This document shows positions 1 through 9,100 of a stretch of 35,994 nucleotides of DNA, one piece after another. The stretch is from an uncultured Bacteroides sp. (GTDB lineage: Bacteria > Bacteroidota > Bacteroidia > Bacteroidales > Bacteroidaceae). Every line of letters begins with the position of its first letter. Position 1 is the first letter of the stretch. Under the pieces are notes generated by a model. That model had not been told where the DNA came from. It was given only the letters and a program-made list of their open reading frames with translations, and made no database searches. The stretch covers positions 1 to 35,994 of the forward strand of contig CAAFUN010000125.1 of NCBI GenBank assembly GCA_900766195.1. Reading direction: 5' to 3'. The position numbers and the translations under genes were made by a program.

Positions 1-57
1 AAAGATATGAGGCATTTTACACGTCGATATTTAGAACGATACTATCAGAAAGAATAA
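1..57 (+). CDS. C-terminal tail of an unidentified protein (partial)
   Basis: An open frame enters from the left edge and reads 18 codons before a TAA stop at 55-57. The peptide is basic and aromatic and ends RYYQKE. It is too short to recognise, and a chance open frame cannot be excluded. Confidence 0.25.
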   Translation, partial: KDMRHFTRRYLERYYQKE

Positions 58-242
58 CCCTCAATTACCTTATTCTACTAATCTTTTCTGTATTGCACTA
101 TGGCGGAAAAGTAATTGGATAAAATTCAATACTACAAACAAATAAACATCTATTAATTAATAAATTATGACATATTTAAGCGATCCAGACGGCTGATTCT
201 TCGAACGGGAATCGAAAACATTTTATCACAAAACATCTATAG

Positions 243-1082
243 CATCGTTCCCGATATAGTTGCAAGAGCTCATTTATTCACATAGGGTCGCCCGATCGTA
301 TAGAAGAGAGGAGAAATTTCATCGATTGGTTTAATTGTGAGTGGCCCCTTTCCACAGTGATCCGTTCAGCCATTGCCCATCTTTGGTTCGTGTCTATCCA
401 CCCTTTTGAAGATGGTAACGGTCGACTTGCCCGTATTCTTTCAGACATGATGCTTGCAAGAGGTGATAAGAGCGAGTTCCGTTTCTATAATGTATCGTCG
501 CAGATTAACAAAGACAAGAATCACTATTACGACATTCTGGAACGCACTCAGCATGGTGATAACGAAATTACGGAGTGGCTTGTGTGGTATGCCAATACAC
601 TCATCGCTGCGTTGGATGAAGCAGACAGCTCAGTAAGCACAATTCTGAACAAGAGTTTCTTTTGGCAGAAGGCTTCATCCGTTCCCATGACTGAACGTCA
701 GACATCAACCCTCAATCTGTTTCTTGATGGATATGAAGCAAAGATAACGTCAAAATCATGGGCAGCCATAAACAAATGCTCAAAGGATACTGTCATCAGA
801 GACATTCAAGACTTGATGCAAAAGAACATACTTTACGAAGACATTCCCAGAGCAAAACGCCCCAGTTACTCCATTGTGTATGACAAGGATGATATTACGG
901 GATTGTTCGCTGATGTAGCAGTGAAAGAAGATGGAGAGAATATGTATCTTACAGCTCTCTATAAGGGCCGCATACATGTCTGTGAACGTCTATTAAAGCT
1001 CGATGCGGAACTATACATGAAAGGAGAACTCCCCTTATCTCATCTCTTGAATAAGTATTGCTCATATCTTAGTGCTACGTAA
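243..1082 (+). pseudogene. Fic-domain protein, N-terminally truncated remnant
   Basis: Fic enzymes transfer AMP or other phosphate-containing groups onto target proteins and often act as toxins or regulators. The open frame carries the Fic catalytic motif HPFEDGNGR at about 399-425, with the catalytic His codon at 399-401, preceded by the usual alpha-helix (AIAHLWFVSI). After it comes a winged-helix-like stretch around 690-880 and an extra C-terminal ~70 residues. The frame is closed upstream by a stop at 240-242. The ~150-200 residue N-terminal part that full-length Bacteroides Fic proteins (DUF4172 type) carry is missing, and no credible ATG lies before the core. The GTG at 357 sits inside the domain. 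I read this as a decapitated relic. A short active form started from an internal codon cannot be ruled out. Confidence 0.75.
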
Positions 1083-1397
1083 AGATTTGAATGCTCCTTC
1101 TTCAAGTCCTTTTAATATAACGCCAGGCCACCGTTCTCGGCATGGAGGAGTTTTAATGATGTTGCGGTTGCAGAAAAAGATCGGCAAACGTCTCTCCCAA
1201 GTAACCTAGCTCAACCGTCAACTCTTCCGATGGACTTTCTCATCTGTGGTAACTGAACGACAGACAAAAACAATTAAAAGCACCTCTTAAAAGGGCAACA
1301 GATAAAAATCACTCCTGAATTTATTATTAGGACCAAGATAAATAAAACACGAGATTGCTTTAAAGATGAAGTGCATGAAAGCACATTATTCACTTGC
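1083..1397. other. Gene-free stretch after the Fic remnant
   Basis: Short frames here are broken and have no recognisable domain. I see no convincing promoter, RNA or coding signal. It looks like eroded intergenic DNA of an accessory region. Confidence 0.5.
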
Positions 1398-1485
1398 CGG
1401 AACCGAAGCCCTTTGGTACCCGAACCGCAGGGCTTTCGTTCCCGAACCATAGCATTTACGGTACACGAACGGGAGGGCTGTGATA
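1398..1485 (+). repeat. Degenerate 22-bp tandem repeat, four units
   Basis: Four consecutive 22-bp units begin at 1398, 1420, 1442 and 1464. They share the opening pattern C(C/G)GAACC followed by a GC-containing core and end in GTAC- or GTTC-like bases. The fourth unit is the most degenerate. Because 22 is not a multiple of three, the repeat is unlikely to be coding, even though one frame stays open across it. Confidence 0.6.
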
Positions 1486-1805
1486 TTCTAAGCATCTTCG
1501 GAGCCTTTCTACGATTCATTCCTTTCAGACTATTCAAGCAGCCATATCCATACCTTCTGCATATCTTCTTCGCTTTTTTTACTCTCCAGCTACGGCTAAA
1601 CGAAATACGAACAGAGGGGAGTTGGTACGGAGAGGGATATTATCTTCTGCACAACAATATCGTTTCAAAGATTTACTCCGTGAATTTGCATATACTGCAT
1701 ATTTCGGTGATACTCACCCAGCCATTTCGGTCATATCCACCCAGTTTGTTTTCCTATATAAAATGGCTTTCGCTACAAATTTAGAATTTCTTTCTTAAAC
1801 TCTCT

Positions 1806-1837
1806 CCTTTATTATGGAAAGCTTTCCATAATAAAGG
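1806..1837. repeat. Perfect 32-bp palindrome
   Basis: The 16-base arm 1806-1821 is exactly the reverse complement of 1822-1837, with no spacer. The centre is GGAAAGCTTTCC. A loopless perfect palindrome can be a cruciform, a dimeric protein site or a terminator stem. No gene ends directly before it. Confidence 0.85.
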
Positions 1838-1889
1838 GCAAAGCCATCGGATGGGAAATCGAAAATCTATTTTTGAAACCGAGTAAGCC

Positions 1890-1923
1890 TCATCTTTGGC
1901 TGGGGGCCCCCAGCCAAAGATGA
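1890..1923. repeat. Perfect 34-bp GC-rich palindrome
   Basis: The arm 1890-1906 is the exact reverse complement of 1907-1923, again with no spacer, centred on GGGGGCCCCC. It lies only 52 bp beyond the first palindrome. Very long perfect palindromes are normally unstable, so retaining two suggests recent origin or selection. Confidence 0.85.
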
Positions 1924-1960
1924 CCATCATGCCTAAACAATCAATATTATAAACCAATAG

Positions 1961-2170
1961 TCTCGACTATTATACGTCGATTTAAAATTTGCTGATTACA
2001 ATATTGTACAACTATGTGAGTCTCTAGTCAAATCCCTTAAAAATCGAGAAGAAATACCATTGGATGTTAGAGATAAAATCGACACTTTCCAAAACTCATA
2101 CGATGCATTACACAATAAAATTTTAAAAATTATTGGGTTATGGAAGTACATAGGGATTGATAAAAGGTAA
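1961..2170 (+). pseudogene. Possible fragment of an unknown protein
   Basis: A 69-codon frame, closed upstream by TAG at 1958-1960, ends with TAA at 2168-2170. Its composition is that of a real soluble helical protein (Lys, Asp, Asn, Leu rich; it ends GLWKYIGIDKR), but there is no start codon at its beginning. It is probably the 3' end of a gene whose front has been lost, with the break near the palindromes. I recognise no family. Confidence 0.3.
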
Positions 2171-2498
2171 AACATATATACTATAATCATTTTTTAATGT
2201 GCCAAAAGTTATTTCCGTTCAGCTTCGGTTATTTCCCACTTATGGCTTCCCAGCCGTTGGAATAGGCTGAATCCGCGCGAGAAGAACCGATTGTCCGAGA
2301 ATCACTTTTTTCAATTTAATGGCTTTTGAAGAAACGTGACATTCAAATAAATATTGAATAAAACTATGTAAGATACAGATAAAATACTATTTATTTAGAT
2401 TAGAGGGAAGTGTTGAAGCAATTGTCGAGCAACAGAATGTCTAAAATGTATTTTATACTTAATAATGAGGTGTTTAACTAAGATGTTAATTTAATCTT
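2171..2498. other. Gene-free stretch upstream of the PIN gene
   Basis: There are no frames of convincing length and no recognisable RNA. The right-hand part becomes strongly AT-rich as it approaches the promoter of the next gene. Confidence 0.4.
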
Positions 2499-2506
2499 TA
2501 TCTTTG
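2499..2506 (+). promoter_or_regulatory. Bacteroides -7 promoter box for the PIN gene
   Basis: TATCTTTG matches the Bacteroides -7 consensus TAnnTTTG and lies 34 bp before the ATG at 2541. A TTTA at 2473-2476 could serve as a weak -33 element at slightly long spacing. Confidence 0.6.
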
Positions 2507-2540
2507 TAAGATAATACCCAATGCTAGAACCATTTTTATT

Positions 2541-4637
2541 ATGACAACAGAAGAATATAGAAGTCAATTATTTAGGTTAGCAGCAGTCTTATACGCTGAT
2601 AACAATTATGAAGTTACTACGAAAACAATTAATAGAAAGATTGTTGAGTCAATTTTGCTTGAATCTAACAAGTCGCAGTTATCAACACACGAAATTATTG
2701 ACTTTGCTCAAGACAACTACGGAATTACAATTGATGAATCAGAAATAAAAGAAATAGTAATAAATCCTAAACAAGAATATTTCCATTCAAACACTCACAA
2801 TGGTGACATATTTGTGTGTTTGACGGAAAAAAGAAGGCTTACATTAAATGCGAAAATTAGTAGCAAAACTATAGATTATTTTATTGACTTATTTGGAGAA
2901 AAAGATCCTCTTTTATGCAAACAAATTAACTATAAGGAAATTATATACAAATTTTTATATGAAATTTTCAGCACAAATATTACCAGTTTTCAAAAGTTAC
3001 TAGACAATAGAAAAGATTTGTCTGGATTGATTAATATTGAGTCAAATAAGTATACAGAAAAAGAAAAAGAAATAATAAATAAATTCCTTCGGTGGGATAA
3101 TACAGATAAGAATATTGCTGTCTTTAATATATCAAGCTATTCTCTCGAGTATTGCATGCTTACGAATCAAAGAAGTAGTAATACGGTTCGTTTAGAAGAC
3201 TTGAGAAATAAAAATTTTTATTTAGACACAAATATAATATATCGCGTATTGGGAATAAATGGAGATAACCGGAAAAAACGTTCAATAACTTTTCTTGACA
3301 AGTTTAAAGATGCCGGAGAGTCTTTGAATATATCGTTTTCTACCCATACAGAGTTTAAAGACAGTATAAAATTTTATACCGATAAAATCAGACGGTATAA
3401 TTCGCCAAGAATAAACTCCAAAATATATGAGGAGTTTAATACGCAAACCGATGTTTTTGATTTCTACCACAAGTGGAGAATTGGAAAGGTAAATACGAGT
3501 GTTGATTTATTTGAATCCTATATATTTAGTTTATATGATGAATTAATCAAAATATATCAAATAAACATAGACAAAAATATACCTTATGATTCTTCTGACA
3601 CTAAAACTAATGAGTACATAAAGCATTTAACTTCTGGCATCTCTAACTATAAACAGCAAGAAGGAAATGGATATATTGGTAGTGCCTTGATTGATGCTGA
3701 AAATATTTTATGGATTGAGTCTAAAAGAGAAGGGCGAAACCTCAATATTTTTGAAACTAAATTTTTCTTTGTTTCAACTGACCAAGGATTAAGACGTTGG
3801 GACTATCAAAGAACAAACAGTTCTCCTATTGTCATGCTTCCGAGCCAGTGGATGAGTATTTTATTACGATATTTCACTTGCACAAGTGATGACTATAAAA
3901 GCTTTGTTAGTTTCTTAAATTTGAAGAGTAATGATATAATTATTGAAGGAGAAAAGTTGCATATTGTGTTGGCTGGCATCAGTCAGATGACAGAAAATAT
4001 TGAACATCAGCGCTTCCTTTTGAAAAACTTAATAGAGACCAAATTCAATGGTGTCATTGAAAAAGGCGTAAAAGATTCTGAAATATTTGAACGTTCTAAA
4101 GCATATGCAAAAACAACATTGGAAAAGAATCTTGAAGAACTGACATCAAAATATCAATCACTCTCTGAACAACACGAAGTATTATCTCAAAATATAGAAA
4201 AAGTAAGAGAATCCACAGATAAGAAAGTTGAAGAGATTAAAAGAAGATCAAATGAAAAAGATACAATAATATCGTCAGTAGAAGATGAAAATAAAAGATT
4301 AAAAGCAAAATTGAAAGAAAACTACGTTTCGGACAAATTGAAGAAATGGAAAAGACCAGCTTGCTTGTTTTCTTTTGTAGGCATATTAATTATATTCTTT
4401 ACCCTATTACAGTTTCTCTTTAAAAATAACGAATATAATTATGTTTATAAATGGGTTACTATAATCGATAATCTGGAGAGTGAAACCCAGAAAACAACTT
4501 TACGTGCCCTATTATATACCCCTCTCATTGGATTGTGGATGATTATTTGTTTTTGTTGGAATCGCTTTTGTTCATCAGAAAAACAGGAAAAGAAAAGGAA
4601 AGAATATGAAGCCAAGTTTGACGAACAAAATTCCTAA
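2541..4637 (+). CDS. PIN-like nuclease with coiled coil and two C-terminal membrane helices
   Basis: This 698-residue protein matches no named family I know. Residues 1-110 look like a winged-helix/alpha-helical module. A PIN-like core follows: YLDTN with Asp229 at the end of a beta-strand, Glu271 in THTEF, Asp385/Glu387 in LIDAENI, and Asp414 in FVSTDQG. That order and spacing fit the acidic tetrad of metal-dependent PIN RNases. Residues about 515-600 are a charged coiled coil. Hydrophobic helices lie at about 607-627 and 655-677, followed by a basic tail, so the nuclease should face the cytoplasm while anchored in the inner membrane. The gene is visibly more AT-rich than its neighbours, has its own promoter, and sits alone between gene relics. 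I infer an RNA-cleaving defence or stress effector. The nuclease fold is fairly sure; the role is not. Confidence 0.7.
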   Translation: MTTEEYRSQLFRLAAVLYADNNYEVTTKTINRKIVESILLESNKSQLSTHEIIDFAQDNYGITIDESEIKEIVINPKQEYFHSNTHNGDIFVCLTEKRRLTLNAKISSKTIDYFIDLFGEKDPLLCKQINYKEIIYKFLYEIFSTNITSFQKLLDNRKDLSGLINIESNKYTEKEKEIINKFLRWDNTDKNIAVFNISSYSLEYCMLTNQRSSNTVRLEDLRNKNFYLDTNIIYRVLGINGDNRKKRSITFLDKFKDAGESLNISFSTHTEFKDSIKFYTDKIRRYNSPRINSKIYEEFNTQTDVFDFYHKWRIGKVNTSVDLFESYIFSLYDELIKIYQINIDKNIPYDSSDTKTNEYIKHLTSGISNYKQQEGNGYIGSALIDAENILWIESKREGRNLNIFETKFFFVSTDQGLRRWDYQRTNSSPIVMLPSQWMSILLRYFTCTSDDYKSFVSFLNLKSNDIIIEGEKLHIVLAGISQMTENIEHQRFLLKNLIETKFNGVIEKGVKDSEIFERSKAYAKTTLEKNLEELTSKYQSLSEQHEVLSQNIEKVRESTDKKVEEIKRRSNEKDTIISSVEDENKRLKAKLKENYVSDKLKKWKRPACLFSFVGILIIFFTLLQFLFKNNEYNYVYKWVTIIDNLESETQKTTLRALLYTPLIGLWMIICFCWNRFCSSEKQEKKRKEYEAKFDEQNS

Positions 4638-4653
4638 CAAAACCTTTGTGTAT

Positions 4654-4703
4654 TAGATGATTCATTCTGTAACTGTCGTAACAGTTACAGAATGAATCAT
4701 CTA
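4654..4703 (+). terminator. Perfect 23-bp stem hairpin after the PIN gene
   Basis: Arms 4654-4676 and 4681-4703 are exact reverse complements with a 4-base loop (CGTA), starting 16 bp after the stop codon. No T-run follows, so it may terminate by stem strength, protect the mRNA 3' end, or be a scar of the adjacent insertion element. Confidence 0.6.
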
Positions 4704-4718
4704 TACTAATTCTGAAAC

Positions 4719-4913
4719 AGAGGATATCGTAGCAAAAAAGAGATAAACGGGACACGAATATTGATTCCTGATACGCCAAAAGCCAAAGACACATACCATC
4801 AACGCAAAAAGAAATATAAACAGTTTTGCAAGCGTTCAGGAATAGAATCAACCATCGGACATTTAAAGACGGATTATCGTTTAGTTTAGGACGAAACTTT
4901 TATAAAGGCTGAT
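4719..4913 (+). pseudogene. IS5-type transposase remnant, C-terminal part, frameshifted
   Basis: From 4719 one frame reads RGYRSKKEINGTRIL and then, near 4848-4880, GIESTIGHLKTDYRL, the characteristic C-terminal block of IS5-type DDE transposases found in Bacteroides. It contains the conserved Glu of the triad. The frame stops at TAG 4887-4889. The expected continuation RNFYKG resumes in another frame at 4892 and is stopped again just after. Everything upstream of the Arg-Gly-Tyr block is gone. This is a dead relic showing past transposition beside the PIN gene. Confidence 0.75.
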
Positions 4914-4936
4914 TCGCTAGAATAAATTATTCTATC

Positions 4937-4982
4937 AAAGCTCGCTATAGCCTAAGTTTTAGAGAAGAGCATAGCGAGCTTT
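4937..4982. terminator. 12-bp stem hairpin between the IS relic and the XRE genes
   Basis: Arms 4937-4948 and 4971-4982 are perfect complements around a 22-base loop. It lies just downstream of the minus-strand XRE gene (stop at 5007) and probably ends its transcript. A short AT-rich tract follows in that direction. Confidence 0.5.
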
Positions 4983-5006
4983 AAAATACCTCGTGTCTCA
5001 AGTCTC

Positions 5007-5411
5007 TCACCCTTCCCCTTTCTCTTTCTCAAACTTCTCTCTTTCAATCTTCAATAACTCCTCAAACAACTTAACAGCTTGATCCATAGAAAAGTGATTA
5101 AGATTTTCAACCGTAGTAATAGGCCCAATATTAGAAGCACTCACATGACAGTTCTCATAAAAATTACTAGTGCAGTATAATACGGTTTCTTCTGTGAACT
5201 TTTTCAGTCCATCTTCAGTAACTCCCAAAGCATCTGCCACTTGTTTTAATTTTCCATCATCCAATTTCTCGAGCTGTTCCATTTTTGATACAGCCTGTTT
5301 AGTAATTCCCAATAAATTACCCAAATCAGTTTGTGTCATGCCACGAAGCCGGCGTACTCTTTCAATCTTTCGACCGATATGGACGGCATTTGTATAATCT
5401 TCAGTTTTCAT
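5007..5411 (-). CDS. XRE-family transcriptional regulator (second of a tandem pair)
   Basis: This 134-residue protein has a Cro/C1-type helix-turn-helix at about residues 10-65; the MTQTDLGNLLGITKQAVSKME stretch contains both helices. A variable middle leads to an amphipathic C-terminal helix (AVKLFEELLKIEREKFEKE) that probably dimerises. The start is the ATG at 5409-5411, 30 bp after the end of the upstream XRE gene, so the two are likely co-transcribed. Both proteins share the same layout including the terminal ELLxxEREK helix, which suggests an old tandem duplication. The target is unknown; autoregulation or control of the neighbouring PIN gene or PUL are possible. Confidence 0.85.
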   Translation of the reverse strand: MKTEDYTNAVHIGRKIERVRRLRGMTQTDLGNLLGITKQAVSKMEQLEKLDDGKLKQVADALGVTEDGLKKFTEETVLYCTSNFYENCHVSASNIGPITTVENLNHFSMDQAVKLFEELLKIEREKFEKEKGEG

Positions 5412-5441
5412 AACAGTAATCGTTACTTAGGTTATATTAGT

Positions 5442-5840
5442 TTAATGGTTACTTATTTTTTTCAATATCTCAACTTTCTCTCTTTCACTCTGTAATAAGC
5501 GTTCATACAATTCAACAATTTTATCAATAGGATTGATTTGTTGAGCAATAGAAGTTGAACCTTGTTCAAAAGTATTATCTCTAATATTATTGATATTGTA
5601 TATAGCTCTATCCACGTCAAAGTCTCTAATAACTTCAGGAGTTACCCCTAAGACATTAGCAATTCTAGACAAAAGTTTATCTTCTACTTCATCTTGGCTT
5701 TCTATCTTAGAAATTTCATGTTGACTTATTCCAAGATCGGTAGCTAAAGCCTCCTGTTTTACACCCATGTAGACGCGAATTCTCTGCAAATTACGCCCGA
5801 CGTGTCTTCTATTTACTTTCTCTTCTATCCCAGCATCCAT
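5442..5840 (-). CDS. XRE-family transcriptional regulator (first of a tandem pair)
   Basis: I start this gene at the ATG at 5838-5840, giving 132 residues. The frame is open to a TTG at 5871-5873, but that codon lies inside the -7 promoter box and so cannot be in the transcript. AAGGA sits just before the chosen ATG. The helix-turn-helix occupies about residues 10-65 (VKQEALATDLGISQHEISKIE), followed by a linker rich in Asn and Ile and a C-terminal helix (IVELYERLLQSEREK) matching that of its downstream partner. It diverges from the SusC gene across about 340 bp and may control it, itself or the island. No ligand domain is visible. Confidence 0.85.
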   Translation of the reverse strand: MDAGIEEKVNRRHVGRNLQRIRVYMGVKQEALATDLGISQHEISKIESQDEVEDKLLSRIANVLGVTPEVIRDFDVDRAIYNINNIRDNTFEQGSTSIAQQINPIDKIVELYERLLQSEREKVEILKKISNH

Positions 5841-5870
5841 ATCCTTATTTTTTAAGTGAAAAACATGTAG

Positions 5871-5878
5871 CAAAGATA
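5871..5878 (-). promoter_or_regulatory. -7 promoter box of the XRE pair
   Basis: On the minus strand this reads TATCTTTG, a match to TAnnTTTG, 30 bp before the ATG at 5840. It fixes the start codon by excluding the upstream TTG. Confidence 0.65.
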
Positions 5879-6176
5879 ATAAAGATCAACCAATACAAAA
5901 TAAAAGTCAACGTTATTTTTTTCAATACCAGATATGAAGTATCTAATTTCGTCACGTCAAACAAAATAAGACTGCCTATTTATTGTGGCGCCGCAACAAA
6001 ATGACAGCCAAGCTTTTACCTTACCAAAAAAGGAATAGCTGTTAACCTATTAATACAAAAGAGCCTATGATGTAGAGTTTAAACCGCATTAACGGGATAT
6101 ATGCTCAAATTATTCGAAGATTTGACTATCCCAAAAAAGAATTTTATAGACCTTATTTTCTAACAAAATAAAAGAC
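5879..6176. other. Intergenic region between the XRE pair and the PUL
   Basis: This region has no gene. It contains a near-palindrome centred on GGCGCC (5983-5996, TTGTGGCGCCGCAA), which stands out in AT-rich DNA and could be an operator. I see no good TAnnTTTG box for the SusC gene, which fits a promoter that needs an activator. Confidence 0.4.
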
Positions 6177-9100
6177 ATGAATTTATTTTCAAATCAAACA
6201 AGTAAGAGCACTAAGACTGCTCTTCATATCACTTATGTGATGGGATTCTGCTTGCTATTCTTATTTGCAGGCAGAACATCGGTATCGGGAAACACTCTTG
6301 ACAGTAACCAACAAGTGAAAATGATATCGGGTATAGTGAAAAACACTCAGGGAGAGCCCATTATCGGGGCTAATATCATGGAAAAAGGAACAAGCAATGG
6401 CACAATCACCGATTTAAATGGAGCATTTTCGTTGCACGTATCACAGAGAGCCGTTCTTAAAGTGTCTTATATAGGATATACCGAACAGGAAGTTGTTGTG
6501 GGCAATAAGAACAGACTGGAAATTACAATGACGGAAGATGCAAAGTTGATTGACGAAGTAGTGGTAGTGGGTTACGGCAAACAAAAGAAGGCAACAGTAA
6601 CGGGCTCCATTGCACAAGTCTCAGGTGCAGATTTAAAACAATCTCCGGCAGCAAACTTATCCAACTCATTGGTGGGACGTCTACCGGGCGTTATTGCCAA
6701 CAACCGTTCGGGTGAGCCGGGCAATGATTACTCTGAAATTTACATTCGTGGAAAAGGTTCGCTGGGTGACAACAGTCCGCTTTATGTAATAGACGGTGTA
6801 GCCAACCGTGGCGGGATAGAGCGCCTCAACCCTAGTGATATTGAGTCACTGACTATATTGAAGGATGCTTCGGCTGCCATTTATGGTGCACAAGCAGCAA
6901 ACGGGGTAATCCTGATTACTACGAAAAGGGGAAGTGACTCGAAGCCTGTCATCACCTACGAGGGGAATTTCGGTCTCTCGGAGCATACCCGCACGCCTAA
7001 CTTGATGAATGCGTATCAGTATATGGTGTATGACGACGAGATCAATGCTCACTTTGGCAGGACGCAAAAGTATAAGGATATCAAGAACGGTTATCTGGAT
7101 GGTACGATTGATCCTTTGCAGTACGCCAATACCAACTGGATGGATGTGATGTTTAAAGCTGCACCGCAAACCCAACATTCTTTATCGGTGAGGGGTGGCA
7201 ATGACCGTGTAAAGTATTATATATCCGGCGGATATTTATACCAAGAACCGGGATTCAAGCACACTAACCTCAACTTCCAAACCGCCCAATTACGTTCCAA
7301 CCTCGATGCCAGTATAACAAAAGATTTCACGGTAACTTTGGAATTAGCGATGAGACAAGAGAATCGCCATAATTCGAACTATGATTCGGGCACTTTCTTC
7401 TGGGAAGGTTTCCACGCCTACCCTTTCCTGCCGGCTTATTATCCTAACGGGCTTCCGGGACCGGGTCTGTCGTGGGGAAACAATCTGGCAATATTGACTT
7501 CGGGAAAGACAGGCTACGACAAGATAAAGGATACCTTCATCAATTCGAAAATGGCTTTTGACCTGAAGATGCCGTGGATACTGGATGGTATGTATCTATC
7601 CGGTTATGCGGCATTCGACTCCCACATCAGAAGTGAAAAGAAGCTGATGGATATGTGGGATGCTTATCGTTATAATCCGGCAACTAAAGATTATGATAAT
7701 ATCCGATCGACAACGGGAGACGGCAACATCAATCTAACGCAACAGTTTGATGATGGGCGTACCACCACCCTACACATGAAACTGGGATACGAAAAGCGGT
7801 TTGCCGAGCACAGCGTCAATGCTTTCATTGCTTACGAGCAGAGCAAGACTAAGGGAGATTGGTTCTCGGCCTACCGTCGTGATTTCCTCAGTGACGCGGT
7901 GGATTATATGTTTGCCGGTAGCGACAACTTGAAAAACAATGACGGTAGTGGGAGTATCTCCGCACGCCAGAATTTCTTCGGCCGGTTGAGCTATGGGTAT
8001 AAGGATCGTTATCTCGCCGAGTTCACTTTACGTCGTGATGGTTCGCAAAATTTCAGCAGTGATTCACGTTGGGGATGGTTCCCCGGACTATCGGTAGGTT
8101 GGCGTATCTCCGAGGAGAAGTTCTTCAAGGATAACATTCCTCAGGTGGATGAACTGAAATTAAAAGCTTCGTGGGGAAAGTTAGGTAATGACAGGGTGGA
8201 TCCGTTCCAATATGTCAGCACGTATGATATGAGCGATGGAGCAGCATTCGGTCGTGACCCACAAAGGCAAAAAGGCTTCACTATCGGACGGGTAGCCAAC
8301 CCTGACATCACATGGGAGAAGGTGGATACCAAGAATATTGGTTTTGAATCAATCCTCTTCAAACAAACGTTAAGTTTCGATTTACAGTACTTCTATTCTA
8401 AGCGTAAGGATATCCTCACTCCGAAACAGGCTTCCATACCGGATTATACTGGGCTTACCCTACCCGACCAGAATATCGGGGAGATATCTAATCAGGGTAT
8501 CGAAGCCAGTGTATCGTACCGGAGTAAGTTTAAAGAACTGGGTTATTATATTGGAGGAAATTTTACTTATGCCCACAATAAAATCCACTTCTTTGATGAG
8601 GCAGCCAATGTGCCCGAGTGGCAACGGCGCACAGGACACTCCATTGACTCGTGGTTGGTGTACAAGACGGATGGTATCTATCAAACTCAGCAAGAGATAG
8701 ATGATTCACCACATTTAATGAATACAAAACCTGGTGATATCAAGTACCTTGACGTGGATGGCGACGGTTCGATAACAAGCAACGACAGGGTAAGAATTTA
8801 TGAGAGTGCCACCCCGGAAATAGTATATGGCATTAACATGGGAGGTACGTGGAAAGGTTTTGAACTGAATATACTTTGGACAGGACAAGCCAGAGCGAAG
8901 CAGATGATACGTCCGGGAAGTTACAACCGAGATGTAACCTATTTCAATAACAGATGGATTTCGCCTACTGAAACACCAAATGCCCGCTATCCAAGAGCTT
9001 TTGACCGAGACGACACATTCAATAGTAAAAACTCGGATTTCTGGCTAAAAGATGCCTCATTCATTCGATTGAAAAACATAGAATTAGCCTACAATCTTCC

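Noticed and set aside
1371..1784. 137-codon frame over the 22-bp repeats
   Set aside because: It is rich in Phe, Arg and Pro without domain character, runs across a repeat whose period is not a multiple of three, and has no promoter or family resemblance.
4543..4851. 102-codon minus-strand frame over the PIN gene 3' end
   Set aside because: It overlaps a real coding end, the perfect hairpin and the transposase relic on the opposite strand.
5841..5873. TTG-initiated 11-codon extension of the first XRE gene
   Set aside because: The TTG lies within the -7 promoter box, so it is unlikely to be transcribed.
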